Shown in pieces: positions 24,172 through 35,527 of a stretch of 64,000 nucleotides of DNA (within the stretch, counting starts at the first letter, position 1; each line of letters begins with the position of its first letter). Origin of the DNA: Alisma plantago-aquatica (Eukaryota > Streptophyta > Magnoliopsida > Alismatales > Alismataceae); the NCBI GenBank assembly GCA_963693085.1, contig OY856409.1, positions 1,164,606,749 to 1,164,670,748 on the forward strand, in the 5' to 3' direction. Below the pieces are notes generated by a model, which saw only the letters and a program-made list of their open reading frames with translations, was not told the DNA's origin and made no database searches. Made by a program: the position numbers and the translations under genes.

Positions 24172-25352
24172 CAAACGTTTTGAATTGAAATGTTCAAATG
24201 GTTTCACAAACCGTTTGGGAGCAAACAATTTCACAAATTGTTTAAGGGCAAACGGTTTCAAACCATTTGGAGGTGTTGACCAGGGTTGACCATTTGGAGA
24301 TTTTTTGATAATGATTTTGGTTAATGAACCACTAATTATAATTGATTAGTTCCAAGTTCCAATTGTTTCATGAGTTGAAGGTCCATCAATCACCAAACCC
24401 TAATCGGGTTAAGTGTTGATTTCATAATCAATTGACTTGGAACTTTGGGTTGATTAGCCCAAACGGTTTCAAAACCATTTGGGGATCACCCAAACGGTAT
24501 CAATACCATTTGGGGGTCACCCAAGACCATTTTTAGGCCTAGGATTAAGTATGGTCAAGTGTTTTAAGGTTCAAAGATACCAAATTGAAATACAATTAAG
24601 TACTGATTTGATGATCAATCCAATGACCCAAACCCTAATTGGATGTCATGGATTTTGATGATATAATGGGAAAACGGTCTCAAGACCATTTGGAGGTTAT
24701 CCAAACGACCTCAAGACCATTTTATGTCAGGTCATGCTCAATTTGAATGATGGTCCAATAGTTTCAAAGTAATTGATAACACATTGGCTAACATTGAAGG
24801 TTCATCAATTTCAATCCCTAATCCAATTGACTCCAAACCCTAACTGATGATCAAATGAGGGTTAAATTAGTTGAAGGATGACCTATTAAGTTCAATTGAA
24901 GCATGGTGTTAGGTTCAATTGATGAGTGATGATATGAACTCAATCAATAAAGGAATCAATCTTGGAAACCCTAAATCGATTGGAGTGGTTGAGACCATCT
25001 TTGGTCCATGTGGTTTTGAGGAGGTTTGGACCAAACGGTCTCAAGACAGTTTGAGTCCAAACGGTCTCAAGACCATTTGGGACCAAACGATCTCAAGACC
25101 GTTTGGTACCAAATGATCCCAAACCATTTGAGGCCCAATCGATCTCATGAGTGCTTTAGCAAACGGTTTCAAGTACTTGCTTTAGTAAACGGCTTCAAGG
25201 CTCAACTTTAGTAAACGGTTTCAAGGCTCAACTTTAGCAAACGGTTTCAAGGGTCACCTTTAGCAAACGGTCTCAAGGGTTCACCTTTACCAAACGGTTT
25301 CAATGTTTTGGTCAAGACCGTTTGAGGTCTGATTGGTCAAGACTGTTTGAGG
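24172..25352 (+). repeat. AAACGGT / ACCGTTT inverted-motif field
   Basis: Dozens of variants of AAACGGTYTCAAG and its partner ACCATTTGG/ACCGTTTGG occur. They are densest at 25026-25345, where units recur every 20-35 bp. Many pairs face each other as short perfect or near-perfect hairpins; 25083-25106 is a 24-base inverted repeat with one or two mismatches. Confidence 0.85.
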
Positions 25353-25735
25353 TCTAAGAGACCAAGATCATTTGGAAGGTAATCAACCAAATTGTATGAA
25401 CACTCAAAGTGAATAAAAGTAAATTGTTTAAGTGAACAATTACATGATTTAAACCAAGGGTGATTATAATAATGGTACCCTTAATGAGATAAGGTGATTA
25501 GTACCCTTTGAAAAAATAATCTTTAATGATCATGGTGGTAATGACATAACTCATGGTGTCAATTCTTCTTCCAAGTGAGTTGACTTAGCCTAATCAAGGT
25601 TGAAGTAAACATCATCTTATAGAAGATGAGATATAAGACTTCCTACATGAATGATAACCATGTAATGGTCAAGTTTTAACACTTTCATTATGGATGAATG
25701 TCTATTTATGGTATGATCCTTTATAGTGAAATCAT

Positions 25736-26135
25736 GAAACCCTAATTATGAAGGCTAATAAATCTTAACCCTAATTGAAGGCAATGATAGGAGAAATCCT
25801 AATCCATGATGATAGTATGATCCTAATTTAGTGAAATGATATGGGAAACCCTAATTCAGGGTATTTTAATGATAAACCCTAATCTAGGGTGAAGTGATGT
25901 GAATAGTAAACCCTAATCGTGGGTTATTGAATATAAACCCTAATTGAGGGTGATTCCATGTGAAACCCTAATTGAGGGTGATTCCATGTGAAACCCTAAT
26001 TGAGGGTGAATCCATGAGAAATCCTAATTGAGGGTAATGTTATGAGAATCCTTAATTAAGATTAATTTTATGAGAAACCTTAATCTAGTTTAATGTCATG
26101 TGAAACCCTAATTAAGAGTAGTATTATGGAAACCC
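25736..26135 (+). repeat. Telobox-type minisatellite (AAACCCTAAT units)
   Basis: About a dozen units with the core AAACCCTAAT, often followed by 'tgagggtgattccatgtg', with a 26-28 bp period in the best part (25935-26040). The core equals the plant telobox, but the units are not tandem TTTAGGG and so are not telomeric DNA. Confidence 0.8.
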
Positions 26136-27431
26136 TGAAGAATGATGTGAAGTGAGACTTAAATCCAGGATGATGCCTGAAGTGAGACTTAAATCCAGGA
26201 TGATGCCATATAATGTTATGTGCAACCATAGTCATGGTATAATGGCCAATATACTAAAGTAGGATGTGGTTATTACAATCAAGTAAGATGAGGATGTTAT
26301 AACCATGAAGGGTAAAGTTGATGAACTATATGAATGATAGTGTTGATACCCTAATGAATAAGGGTCTAAAGGACAAGATGATGCCTAGATTATTATATAT
26401 CTAATTTCATGTATGTGTAAGAACCCTATACATCTTAAAATGATGAGGGTATGGAACTCTTAGGAGTGATGTATGCAATATTATATAATGGAGTGAATAA
26501 CATCCTATGGGTTGAAATACCTAAAGTGGTTGATAATGATTTAATCTATATCAGCAATGCCTAACCTTTGGTTAAGTCCATATCATTAAACATAATTGGA
26601 CAGTCCCAATGTGTGACCTATGCACCATATGATGAAAGTGACAAGTTAGTGGATAAAGTATTAAGAGGGAAATACCTTAATACAAGGTTTGTTGATTAAC
26701 TTAAGTAAGATGGAAATGAGAAGAAAGTGATACGTCAAGATATGATAGATATCACATTCAGCATTTCAGGGTAAGCATACCTTGATGGACCTCTAATCCA
26801 ACATTCTTGGATAAGAAACACATGAAGTGTGTGTTATGCAATTGTTAAAATAAATATGTAATAAATTCAATGTACTTTGATAAATGTTGACTAATATACC
26901 TTGAGAATGGGGCTAAGCCAAATCAAGGAGTATGATGTAATCATACCATGATAAGGATGAGAAATGAACTCATACCTTGAATTGATGATCATTAATGATA
27001 TATGATGAGAATTGTGATCATAAGCAAATACTTATTATATCTTTGAATGCTCCTAGAGGTGTGGAGCAACATATTAGAGTTGAATTAATAATGTGAGTAT
27101 GAAACCCTAATTATGTGAGATGGAAAAACCCTAACCCTAAATTGGGTAATGGGACATGAGAAGCCCTAATGTGAAGTGAACATCAATACCTAACCCTAGT
27201 GAGGGAGTAGTGGTGTTACTATTATATTACATGAGATAAAATGATTTTGTTGCCTAGTGATAGGTGACAAGATGTTGAATGGCCCTGTGAGCCATATGAT
27301 TAGATGTTGCCTAATGAGAGGTGACAAGATGCTTTATGGGCTTTATGAGCCATGAGAACAATTATAGCATAGTAAGAGGCACCAAGATGATTAATGATGG
27401 GTCAAAGGAATTTATATTCCATGATCCATGT

Positions 27432-27860
27432 AATCAGGTTTGGAAGAGTCCAATACCTGGCAGAGGTGTAATACTTGTAATCAGGGTTGGTTAAAGTCCA
27501 ATGCCTGGCTGTGAAATCAGGAGTGGTTAAAGTCCACTATCTGGCTATGTAATTAGGATTGGTTAGAGTCTAATACCTGGCAGAGGCATGAAGCCTATAA
27601 TCAGGAGTGGTTAGAGTCCACTTCCTGGCTGTGTAATCAGGATTGGTTAAAGTCCAATGCATGGCAGTGTAATCAGGGTTGGTTAAAGTCCAATGCCTAG
27701 CAGTGTAATCAGGTTTGGAGAAGTCCAATACCTGGCAGAGGTGTAATGCCTATAATCAGGATTGGTTAAAGTTCAATGCCTGGCTGTGAAATCAGGATTG
27801 GTAGTGTCCAATGCCTGGCGGTGTAATTAGGTTTGGAAGAGTCCAATACCTGGAAGAGGC
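27432..27860 (+). repeat. 36 bp minisatellite with 47 bp variants, 11 copies
   Basis: Eleven consecutive units begin AATCAGGNTTGG and contain GTCCAATNCCTGGC. Most are 36 bp, and four carry an extra AGAGG...TAATGCCT insert. Two more decayed units follow to about 27960. Low divergence between some units suggests local array turnover inside the LTR. Confidence 0.9.
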
Positions 27861-28774
27861 TTAATGCATGCAATGATGACACATGATTGGAAGTAGTCCA
27901 ATGCCTGTATTAATAACACAGAATTGGTAATAACCTAATGCATGTATCAATGATATATGAGTACATGGTAGATGTAATTCCTTATCTGTTTAGCAGATTG
28001 GCTAAGGCCAATAGATTGAAACAAGAATGTTTCATGGGTGACATGACAAGATTATGAGTATCACAAGAAAAGTTTGATATGATGACATAATATGATGGAT
28101 AAATGATATACATGTCATTCATTTTCCTTATTAAAAGAATAGATGATATATTGCTCTGTCATAAATAGTTGCAATGCTTTCAAAGATGAGAATGCTTTAA
28201 ATTTCTATTCCTCTGCCCATTATCATATCTTTAAACTACAATAACAATGTTTTGTCGGAGAGTTATATCTTCCGCTGGGGCAATTTACAATTGTCTCACC
28301 CCGATGGGATCCAACATTTTTAGGTGGACACGGACAAAGAAGCAGATATTCTTTTGCAGGAAAAGGAAAGCAACAGCCCGGACAGCGATAAGATCTCAGG
28401 TGGAGACCCTGACAGTCAAGTCATATAGTTATAAAGCCCTATGTGTCGTCTCTGTACTCTCTGGTCCTCGGAGTCTATAGTTAGTGTTTTAATGAATCGA
28501 TCTGAGACTTTGGCATGATGCCTTGAGGTTTTATGTTGTCTGTATATAGTGTTCTAGGGAAGCTAATGTTGTAATCCTCGAGAAGAGATAATGCAAATCA
28601 TGTACTTTGAAATAGGATGTAAATTTTATGATATGGTTCTTGTTGTAAAGGATTTCCTATGATTGGATCTCTTTGCAAAAAGTTTTAATTTTTAGTGATT
28701 TTCAGTAATCCGCTGCAAATGATTCTCTTTCGCTTAGTTAATTTTGTGTTTTGTAAGTTGGATGCCATAGGTAG

Positions 28775-29275
28775 TATCGAGTTTCTAGGGCAGCCATGAT
28801 TCATCACAATGTTTGTATTATTGACTTGTCTCGATAGAACTAAGCCTTTAGGTTGTTCGAGCACTACTTCCCTGATGCCATCTCAGTAGTATCGAGTCGG
28901 TGAACTCGATGGTACTGAATTTTCTCGATTCATTCTTATGCTTTACTAATGAGGTTCCAATACTACTGACTTTGAGTGTCGGTAGCATCATGTCTGGGTG
29001 ATTCTTATGGTCCAGTACTGATGTGAAGTCGGCACCACTAACTTTTGGTGTCAGTAGTACTGAGTTTGTGAAGCTCAATTGTCCCTAAAATTGCACAAGA
29101 ACTTGGATAAGTAATCGAGATGAATATTAACCATTTTAAATAGTAAAAATCATATATTTTGATGCATTTAGATAGAACATGATAGCATTTTATGCATAAT
29201 TAATCAAATACATGACAAATCAAAACATAAAATCAAGGAAAATATGCCTGTGAAAATGACTAAAAACCCATGCAT
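28775..29275 (-). repeat. Athila 5' LTR, distal part
   Basis: Continuation of the LTR broken at 22779. It carries CGGTAGTACCG-type motifs at 28880-29060 (for example TCAGTAGTACTGAG near 29049) and an AT-rich end. The outer end is placed at CCATGCA, 29275, because homology to the element B LTR starts immediately after. That edge is an estimate. The minus frame at 28848-29078 is repeat-derived. Confidence 0.6.
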
Positions 29276-29753
29276 TATATCTGCATCATCGTTTTATTGT
29301 ACCCTCGATCTGAGGTTCTGCCATCCTTCATGTATGCCCCATGCACATCGTGCATGGTGCCAACCCTCGGTGGTGACAGGGTTGATGGTACCGGGGACCA
29401 AGGGGCATAGGGGCCCAAATGACCGAGGAAGTAGCCTCCAAGGGTCCCATGGTCACTACAAACCTTGATCTGAGGTCAGATACATGTTGTGAGGAGGAAG
29501 GGGATGAAACCCTAAATCCAAGCTTCATGGCGGTGGACATGGATCTTGAGGAGGATAGAGGTGTTTCTAGGGTCAGAGGAAGAGGGGGAAATAGTGGGAA
29601 ACAAGCAAGAGAAAGAATGAGGAAGGAACTCATGTTTAATTTTTCCAAATGGGGGAAATATTGGGTGTATTGGTGGGTGAAAAGGTGGGACTAGGTGGCA
29701 GTAGTATCACATCCTTCGACCTCCTATATGGAGGTAGAATATTCTATCAAAGT
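29276..29753 (-). repeat. 3' LTR remnant of element B, left part
   Basis: It matches 38620-39085 of the B 5' LTR over nearly its whole length (for example GAGGATAGAGGTGTTTCTAGGG against GAAGGATAGAGGTGTTTATAGGG). The rest of this LTR to the left is missing; the Athila LTR abuts it. The solo LTR at 29754 interrupts it, and it resumes at 33812. The small frames 29244-29694 are LTR sequence. Confidence 0.75.
29749..29753. other. Target duplication AAAGT (left copy)
   Basis: AAAGT here is repeated exactly at 33807-33811, flanking the solo LTR. Confidence 0.9.
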
Positions 29754-31739
29754 TGTGACACCCCTCCATCACAGAGACAACGAGATGACACGCGAAAATG
29801 TGCGGAGCCTCACATTACTAAAAACACAAGTTAATTAAAACTGATTGCGGAAAGCATACATGAAAGAACTTTTGCATCCAGACCCTGCAGAGTGACATGT
29901 TATACAAACATTTACAAGCCATGTTATGGGTCCACAGCTTATTGGAACCAGCTGTACTGTCAGCACCAGAGTTCAACACATGTTTATACATTTATAACGG
30001 CCACATACGGCCAACAGCAGGATATAAAAAAATTACAACAGCTAGCATCGTGAAACGTCTTCAAACACCTCCAAGGACCTGAGTGTATAAGGATGACTCT
30101 AGGACACTACTACAAAACCACCAAAACAGCAGCATGTCCATCTCTTTCCTTCTACTGCTCTTCTTGTTGCTCGGCCGCAACCTCACGACCACCACCACGT
30201 CTAGAATGATCACCTAAAAAGGGTGTAAACCAGCGGGGTGAGACACACAGTCCCAGCGAGAAACATAACTCCCCACCAAAACTATAAAACCTCAAAAAGG
30301 TTAAAGCATATAACAGCAGATAACTGATAAAGCATATAATAAGAGCAGTGTACTGAGCAAAGCTATTATTACCATCAAGCTTACCAGGATATCCGGGAGG
30401 CATATAACCAAGTATTTCTTTATGGAACATGATTGACAAGATAAGCTTTATAAGAACTTATCACAATATATAAGTATCATACGCACAACTGCATAGTTCA
30501 ACTAGATTAGCTATATAAGCAAGGAATCAATCAATGTTCCATATTTTGCTCTAAGCAAGATATACTTATTCGGCTGGATTACGTTTTATTATGCCCTGAG
30601 GAAGTGAGCCTTCCCAACTCAAATTCAACCATTGGCTGCAAAGCCCAATCCAGTACCATACAAGGTCTAAGGAGATCCGAACTCCATGACCCCACCTTCT
30701 CGTGGTTAGTACACAGATCATCAAGTAAGACCGCAGTCTTATGCTTATAGGGCCTCAGCCACTGGGTCAGCTCCGCAAGCTACCCATATCTTTAACCCAC
30801 CTCATCATAGGTGCTAGTGCATACATACGAGCCATAAACAAATCATGCTCATCATCACATATCATGAGCCATGAGTATGTTCACCATGCTCCATATATCC
30901 CGAGTCTACAACCACAGTTGCACTCAAACCCTCCTATTTTTAGACTAGGGGAAACCTCGCATATTCAACAATATGCTCTCTAGGTAATCCCACAGGATAA
31001 ACATGTTTCACCATCACCAAATACTTACAGTAATGGATCTATGGCCAGGGCAACCTACATGATATGTTCATCTATAATTGATTAGTATATTTTAAGCCAA
31101 TTGTTGAGGCAAAACAAAGTATAAACACAGCCTTATAGGATTACATCATCATTGCATCATCATACTATCCTGGGACCTCAATCCCTTATAATAACAACCA
31201 CTGCCTCTCAAGGCATCATAATCATGTATCAGCATCCTGGGAACACATCTCTTATATCATCATCAGTTGATAACACCTCAACTAGGCACTCAGCCTTATA
31301 TCAGGTCCTCAGACCTACATGGTGCTATTCCAGCACAAACATCTCATAGCACTTACCAGGCTATGAATCCACATAATATACCTGCATGGTTAGCATACAC
31401 ATCCATAGAGATAACTGAAGTCTATCATGGATTAACAGAATTATCCTGTTACCAACCATAAAGCAACATCCATGAATAGATTACACATAAGCTATAGAAA
31501 GCATATTTTTATCATTAATCATAAACATATATCATGCCCCATACTTGTGGTCATAGGCATGTGTCATACCATCATGTGAAGCAATATCATATGCTTCCAA
31601 GATTCCTGGTTCACAACCTATCATTTTAACTCATCATCATATATACAGGATTCAAGGTGATTACATCATATCACTAGTTTTATCATTATAAGCCATATAC
31701 ATTCCGAGTTATCAAAACCCTCACCAAAACTCCTACAAC

Positions 31740-32720
31740 CTTTACGATAGGTAGTATCGTACAGGGTGACCACCCTCACCTAAGCCTATCGGCCAAGGGG
31801 GTATAGCGCCCAAGGCACCTCTAAGTGCAACCACCTCCATGTCATCCAAGATTCCTTCATATCGACCAGGGCACCCTATCGCCCAAGGTGACATATCGTG
31901 CATGGACCAACTGGCTAAACAAGCAGCATCTCTACCAACTCCACTAGGCATGCGTCGGGAAACACAACCCCATGTATGGCACAGACCTAACGTCCATCTA
32001 GGTCAAGCTACTCATATTGGCCACCATGAAGGCACCGTCTAGGGTTCTCTATACAACCATCATATTGGGCATCACAAGAATACTTCATATTTCCCAACAC
32101 AAGAAAAGTTATTAGACATCATATCGGTCAAAGCACATCCAAGACAAAGGTCATCTTGGCCAAGGCATACCGGGCATCATTCCACCAAGGCTCAACAAAG
32201 CATATCGGAAAAGATCAACACAAGGCAGGGGGCATCGTGCAACCTTACTTCAGAGTGTGTTGTTTAGAGCACAAGCTCAAGGTTTAATGCCCAAGCTCCA
32301 TCTCCACTAAGTGTCGACCAAGGGAACCATTTCGAGCACCAACCAAACCCAACTAGGTGTAACGGCCAAGGTTACAACCCAAGACAAGGAGGTTATCGGG
32401 CAGCATGATTCCAAGGTCATATCGTGCAAGGCACAACCCCACAAGGTCATCTTCAACCTCAAGCACAAGGGCACCAAACCTTAATTGATTAAGAAGATCA
32501 GCTCACCTCTCAACAACCAAGAGAGAGGGGTTTTGCACAACCTCTATCACAAATTGGGCAACCACAAGGATCCACCTCAACATAGGTCATCATCTATTCA
32601 AAAGCTCACCTCTCAAATCCATGGTGAGAGGAGGGTGTCGCCCAAGCAACTAGAATGTAGACTCACCTCTCAACTAAAATGAGAGAGGGATATTGCCTAC
32701 ATCACCAGATCTCAAACTCA
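31740..32720. repeat. ATCG-centred motif cluster and CTCACCTCTCAA repeats in solo LTR
   Basis: At least ten variants of (A)TATCGNNCAAGG or CATATCGNGCA occur between 31745 and 32430. They are followed by a CTCACCTCTCAA...GAGAGGGG unit repeated about four times between 32500 and 32745. Copies are diverged and irregularly spaced. Confidence 0.65.
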
Positions 32721-33213
32721 CTTCTCAAGACCAAAGAGGGAAAAAGGGGTATTGCTCAACAAGGAAACCATAAACCATGGTTCGGCCAACTAGGTGTAAG
32801 GGCATATCAACCATCATCAACATCAACAACATTATGATCATAATATCCATAAGATCAACAACATGTACTAGAGCAAGAAACATAGCATGCAAGGGCCGAT
32901 CATCAACATATATGAAATATGCAACATAGAGAAGGTAGTGTATCTAGGGTTGGAAGTTATGTAACCCGCCTTAAGCAAGCTCCTCAAGCTCCAAATCTCC
33001 AAGCTTCCAGCTCCTAGCTCCAAGCTCACCACTTTCAGCCACCAAAGGACAAGACCCACCTAGGGTTCGGCCACCTTGCTAGAGGAAGAAGAAGAGATCT
33101 CCACTAAGGGGAAAGGATCGGCCACCAAGCTCTCCAAGGAAGGTGTGTCGTGCACACAAGGAGGGGAGAGCAACAAAAGAGCTAAAGGGTTCCCAAGGAA
33201 GAGAAAGGCAAGG

Positions 33214-33222
33214 CATATATAG
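33214..33222 (-). promoter_or_regulatory. TATA-like box in solo LTR
   Basis: CTATATATG on the minus strand, followed by a pyrimidine-rich leader-like stretch (GCCTTTCTCTTCC). The position suits the start of R. Confidence 0.5.
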
Positions 33223-33811
33223 ATGAGGGTCAAGGTTAAACCAAGGCAAGGTGTCACCTTACTAAGGGACACTTGTCCATACGTTTTACCACCTTGCAAA
33301 ACACATGCACATTCCATGCCACCACTCAACCAAGGTTTGGCCACATGTCCAAGCTAGGGTGACACAACCAAAGCAAGGAGGTCAAACAAAGGTCAAAGGT
33401 CGACACCCCCATCCATGGCCAACACACCACCACCGCCATCGTGGCTGACACCCCCATGGGTGACACAAAGCATCCTTGCCTGATACATGGCTTAACCAAA
33501 CAAGGCAAAGCCCAAACAAGGGAAAACAAGGCCCAACAGAGCTCAACCAAGCCCAAGACAACTCAAGGCATGAGCCCAAACCTTCCTCTCAACTCTAGAG
33601 GAATCAAAGAGAGAGAAAGACATCTCTCAAGGTGAAAAACTTGCTCTCCAACCCTAACTTAGGTTATTTTTGCAAGTAGCACCTCCAGCTCTCAACTAAA
33701 CACAGGCAAACTCTAATCATCACCAAAGATGATTAGCAAGCAACCAAGCATAAGGTTTAGGCAAAACAAATAGGGTAAGCCCAAAATGAAGGTCGGGGTC
33801 CTTACAAAAGT

Positions 33812-34040
33812 TGTTGGATCCTTAGAGTTTGATCAATGTACTTCCATACGATGAGAACGATTGATCAAGAAATGATAAGGCAATGTGGGCGGAAACCACT
33901 CAATTGGGTTGCACGCATCAGATATGGTCCAATAAGGATGGAAAACTAAAGAAATCAATTAAATTGTGGTCAAAATAAAGGCAATTTTGAAGTACTAAAT
34001 TTTGTCCTCCCTCCTTAGAGTGAAAGGTGAGGTTATCACA
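33812..34040 (-). repeat. 3' LTR of element B, start-side part
   Basis: It resumes after the solo LTR and aligns with 39086-39285. On the minus strand it starts TGTGATAACCTC at 34040, directly beside a polypurine tract. Confidence 0.75.
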
Positions 34041-34055
34041 TCCTTCCCTCCTTAA
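34041..34055 (-). other. Polypurine tract of element B
   Basis: On the minus strand TTAAGGAGGGAAGGA directly precedes TGTGATAACC. Confidence 0.8.
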
Positions 34056-35489
34056 AACTAAATTTCATCCTCAAAATTCATCCATGATTGTAGTCAAATG
34101 TAAAATTTCATACACGCCATGTCTAATTAACCAACCCATATGTTTCAAGGCATCCCCCATAGGGATACACTCATAGTTTTCCATCATCAAGGGTGTGCCC
34201 ATTCTAATATATACACATCACTCAGTGACTCATCATAATATAACATCATCTTGGCATTAAGGTTTACCCATCCATTATTATCCCTACATTGGGGTCTGCT
34301 CATGTACTCATCAAGCTCAAAGTGTAAATATCAAGATCCATGTTGTCAATTTCTCAAATGAATAGGTTAATCATTGTGATTGTTTGATAAGATTATCACT
34401 AAATTTGTATTTCATCATTAAATTAGATTTTATGCATGTTTTAGTTTTCCCCCAAGATTATACCAACTATAACCAATATGTTCATTTCTTTTCATTTTAG
34501 GTCTAAAGTTAAGCATTATTATCATGAATATTCAAGCTAATATCTAGAGGCATCATTATATCAATTTCATTCTCTCGAATCTACATCTTTTATACAAGTT
34601 TTTATTTCATATTAGGTCTAGCTTATGAGAGTGACTTGTCTTACATATATCAAGTTTTAACTTAAGGGAGATATTTCATGCATCAAACATCATTTGAGGA
34701 ACAAAATTATCATCAACATCGAGTTTTTGTGATTATATCATGTGTATCTCAAAGGCTCCATAAGCTCAAGGCACTCAAGCTAAGACATATATATGTCCAA
34801 TAAGACATCTTAACTGCAACCATCTACCCATTACAAAATTTTGTTCGGCATACATGATAAGAGAAACTACTAGATTCCTTTACATGAAAACCACTAACCC
34901 ATGTATGAGGCTCATGAGGGAAATCAAACACCATGTACATCATTTTAGGGTCTTGGGACATCCCCCTCACCTACATAGCAAGCATCATGTATTCAGTTTC
35001 CGCATTCTCTAGGGTTAGTTCCTTTTTTTGGAAATCTAGGGTTCAACATTATCAAGGAAATAATACAATAGGTGAATCAACTAATATACATAGAATTACT
35101 CTAACTAGGGAGTCATCATCATGCATTTCGTCTTTCATTTTTTCAACATTTTCATATTATCAAGGTTAAGTACTCTAACCTTCTCACATTTTGGGTTTAC
35201 TCATATCAGGAGTTCACCCTTATCTTATCTCCCATGCTAGAGGTCCTTTTTTGTAAAGAGATTGAGGCCTTTTTGGTACCAAACCATATCACACATATCG
35301 TATCTCAAAATATACAAGACTACACAAAACCAAGAATGCCAACCCCTATGTTTAACACATCAACCAAGTAACATGTGTCACACAAGGTGCTAGGTTTAGC
35401 TAGGGTTGCCTGGTCAAACTCATATCATATCATCAAAACATACTTGACCCTTTCAAAAACAAACTTAGGTCATATTGAAGCAAGTTCAT

Positions 35490-35527
<38 letters not shown>

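Larger units (their letters stand above)
22780..28769 (+). repeat. Giant LTR (about 6.0 kb), probably solo
   Basis: It starts TGTAACATCCC, a form typical of plant gypsy LTR starts, and has a TATA box at 23664-23671. Three repeat fields follow: AAACGGT inverted motifs (24172-25352), telobox repeats (25736-26135) and a 36 bp array (27432-27860). It ends near 28769, before the partial target duplication. I found no second copy of its start, no PBS/PPT pair and no coding domain inside, so it is most simply a solo LTR of a long-LTR element. The right edge ends CATA rather than CA, so it may be off by a few bases. The alternative is a non-autonomous element with unrecognised ends. Short frames at 24919-25211 and 28247-28480 have no recognisable homology. 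Confidence 0.7.
29754..33806 (-). repeat. Solo LTR, 4,053 bp
   Basis: It is bounded by TGTGACACCCC at the left and GGGGTCCTTACA at the right, with an exact 5 bp target duplication AAAGT. Orientation is minus: the minus-strand start TGTAAGGACCCC is a typical gypsy LTR start, and a TATA-like TCTATATATGCC lies at 33213-33224 on that strand, about 590 bp in. No second LTR copy, PBS, PPT or coding domain lies inside. Unequal or intra-element recombination would leave this structure. Region 31740-32480 has many ATCG-centred short motifs (TATCGNNCAAGG). The small frames inside (30741-30983, 31742-31951, 33060-33344 and others) show no domain. Confidence 0.9.

Noticed and set aside
25736..26135. Interstitial telomere
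   Set aside because: Units are AAACCCTAAT plus about 17 bp of other sequence and not tandem TTTAGGG. They lie inside an LTR-like unit.
27432..27860. CRISPR-like array
   Set aside because: The units are directly adjacent, with no unique spacers of constant length. This is a plant minisatellite.
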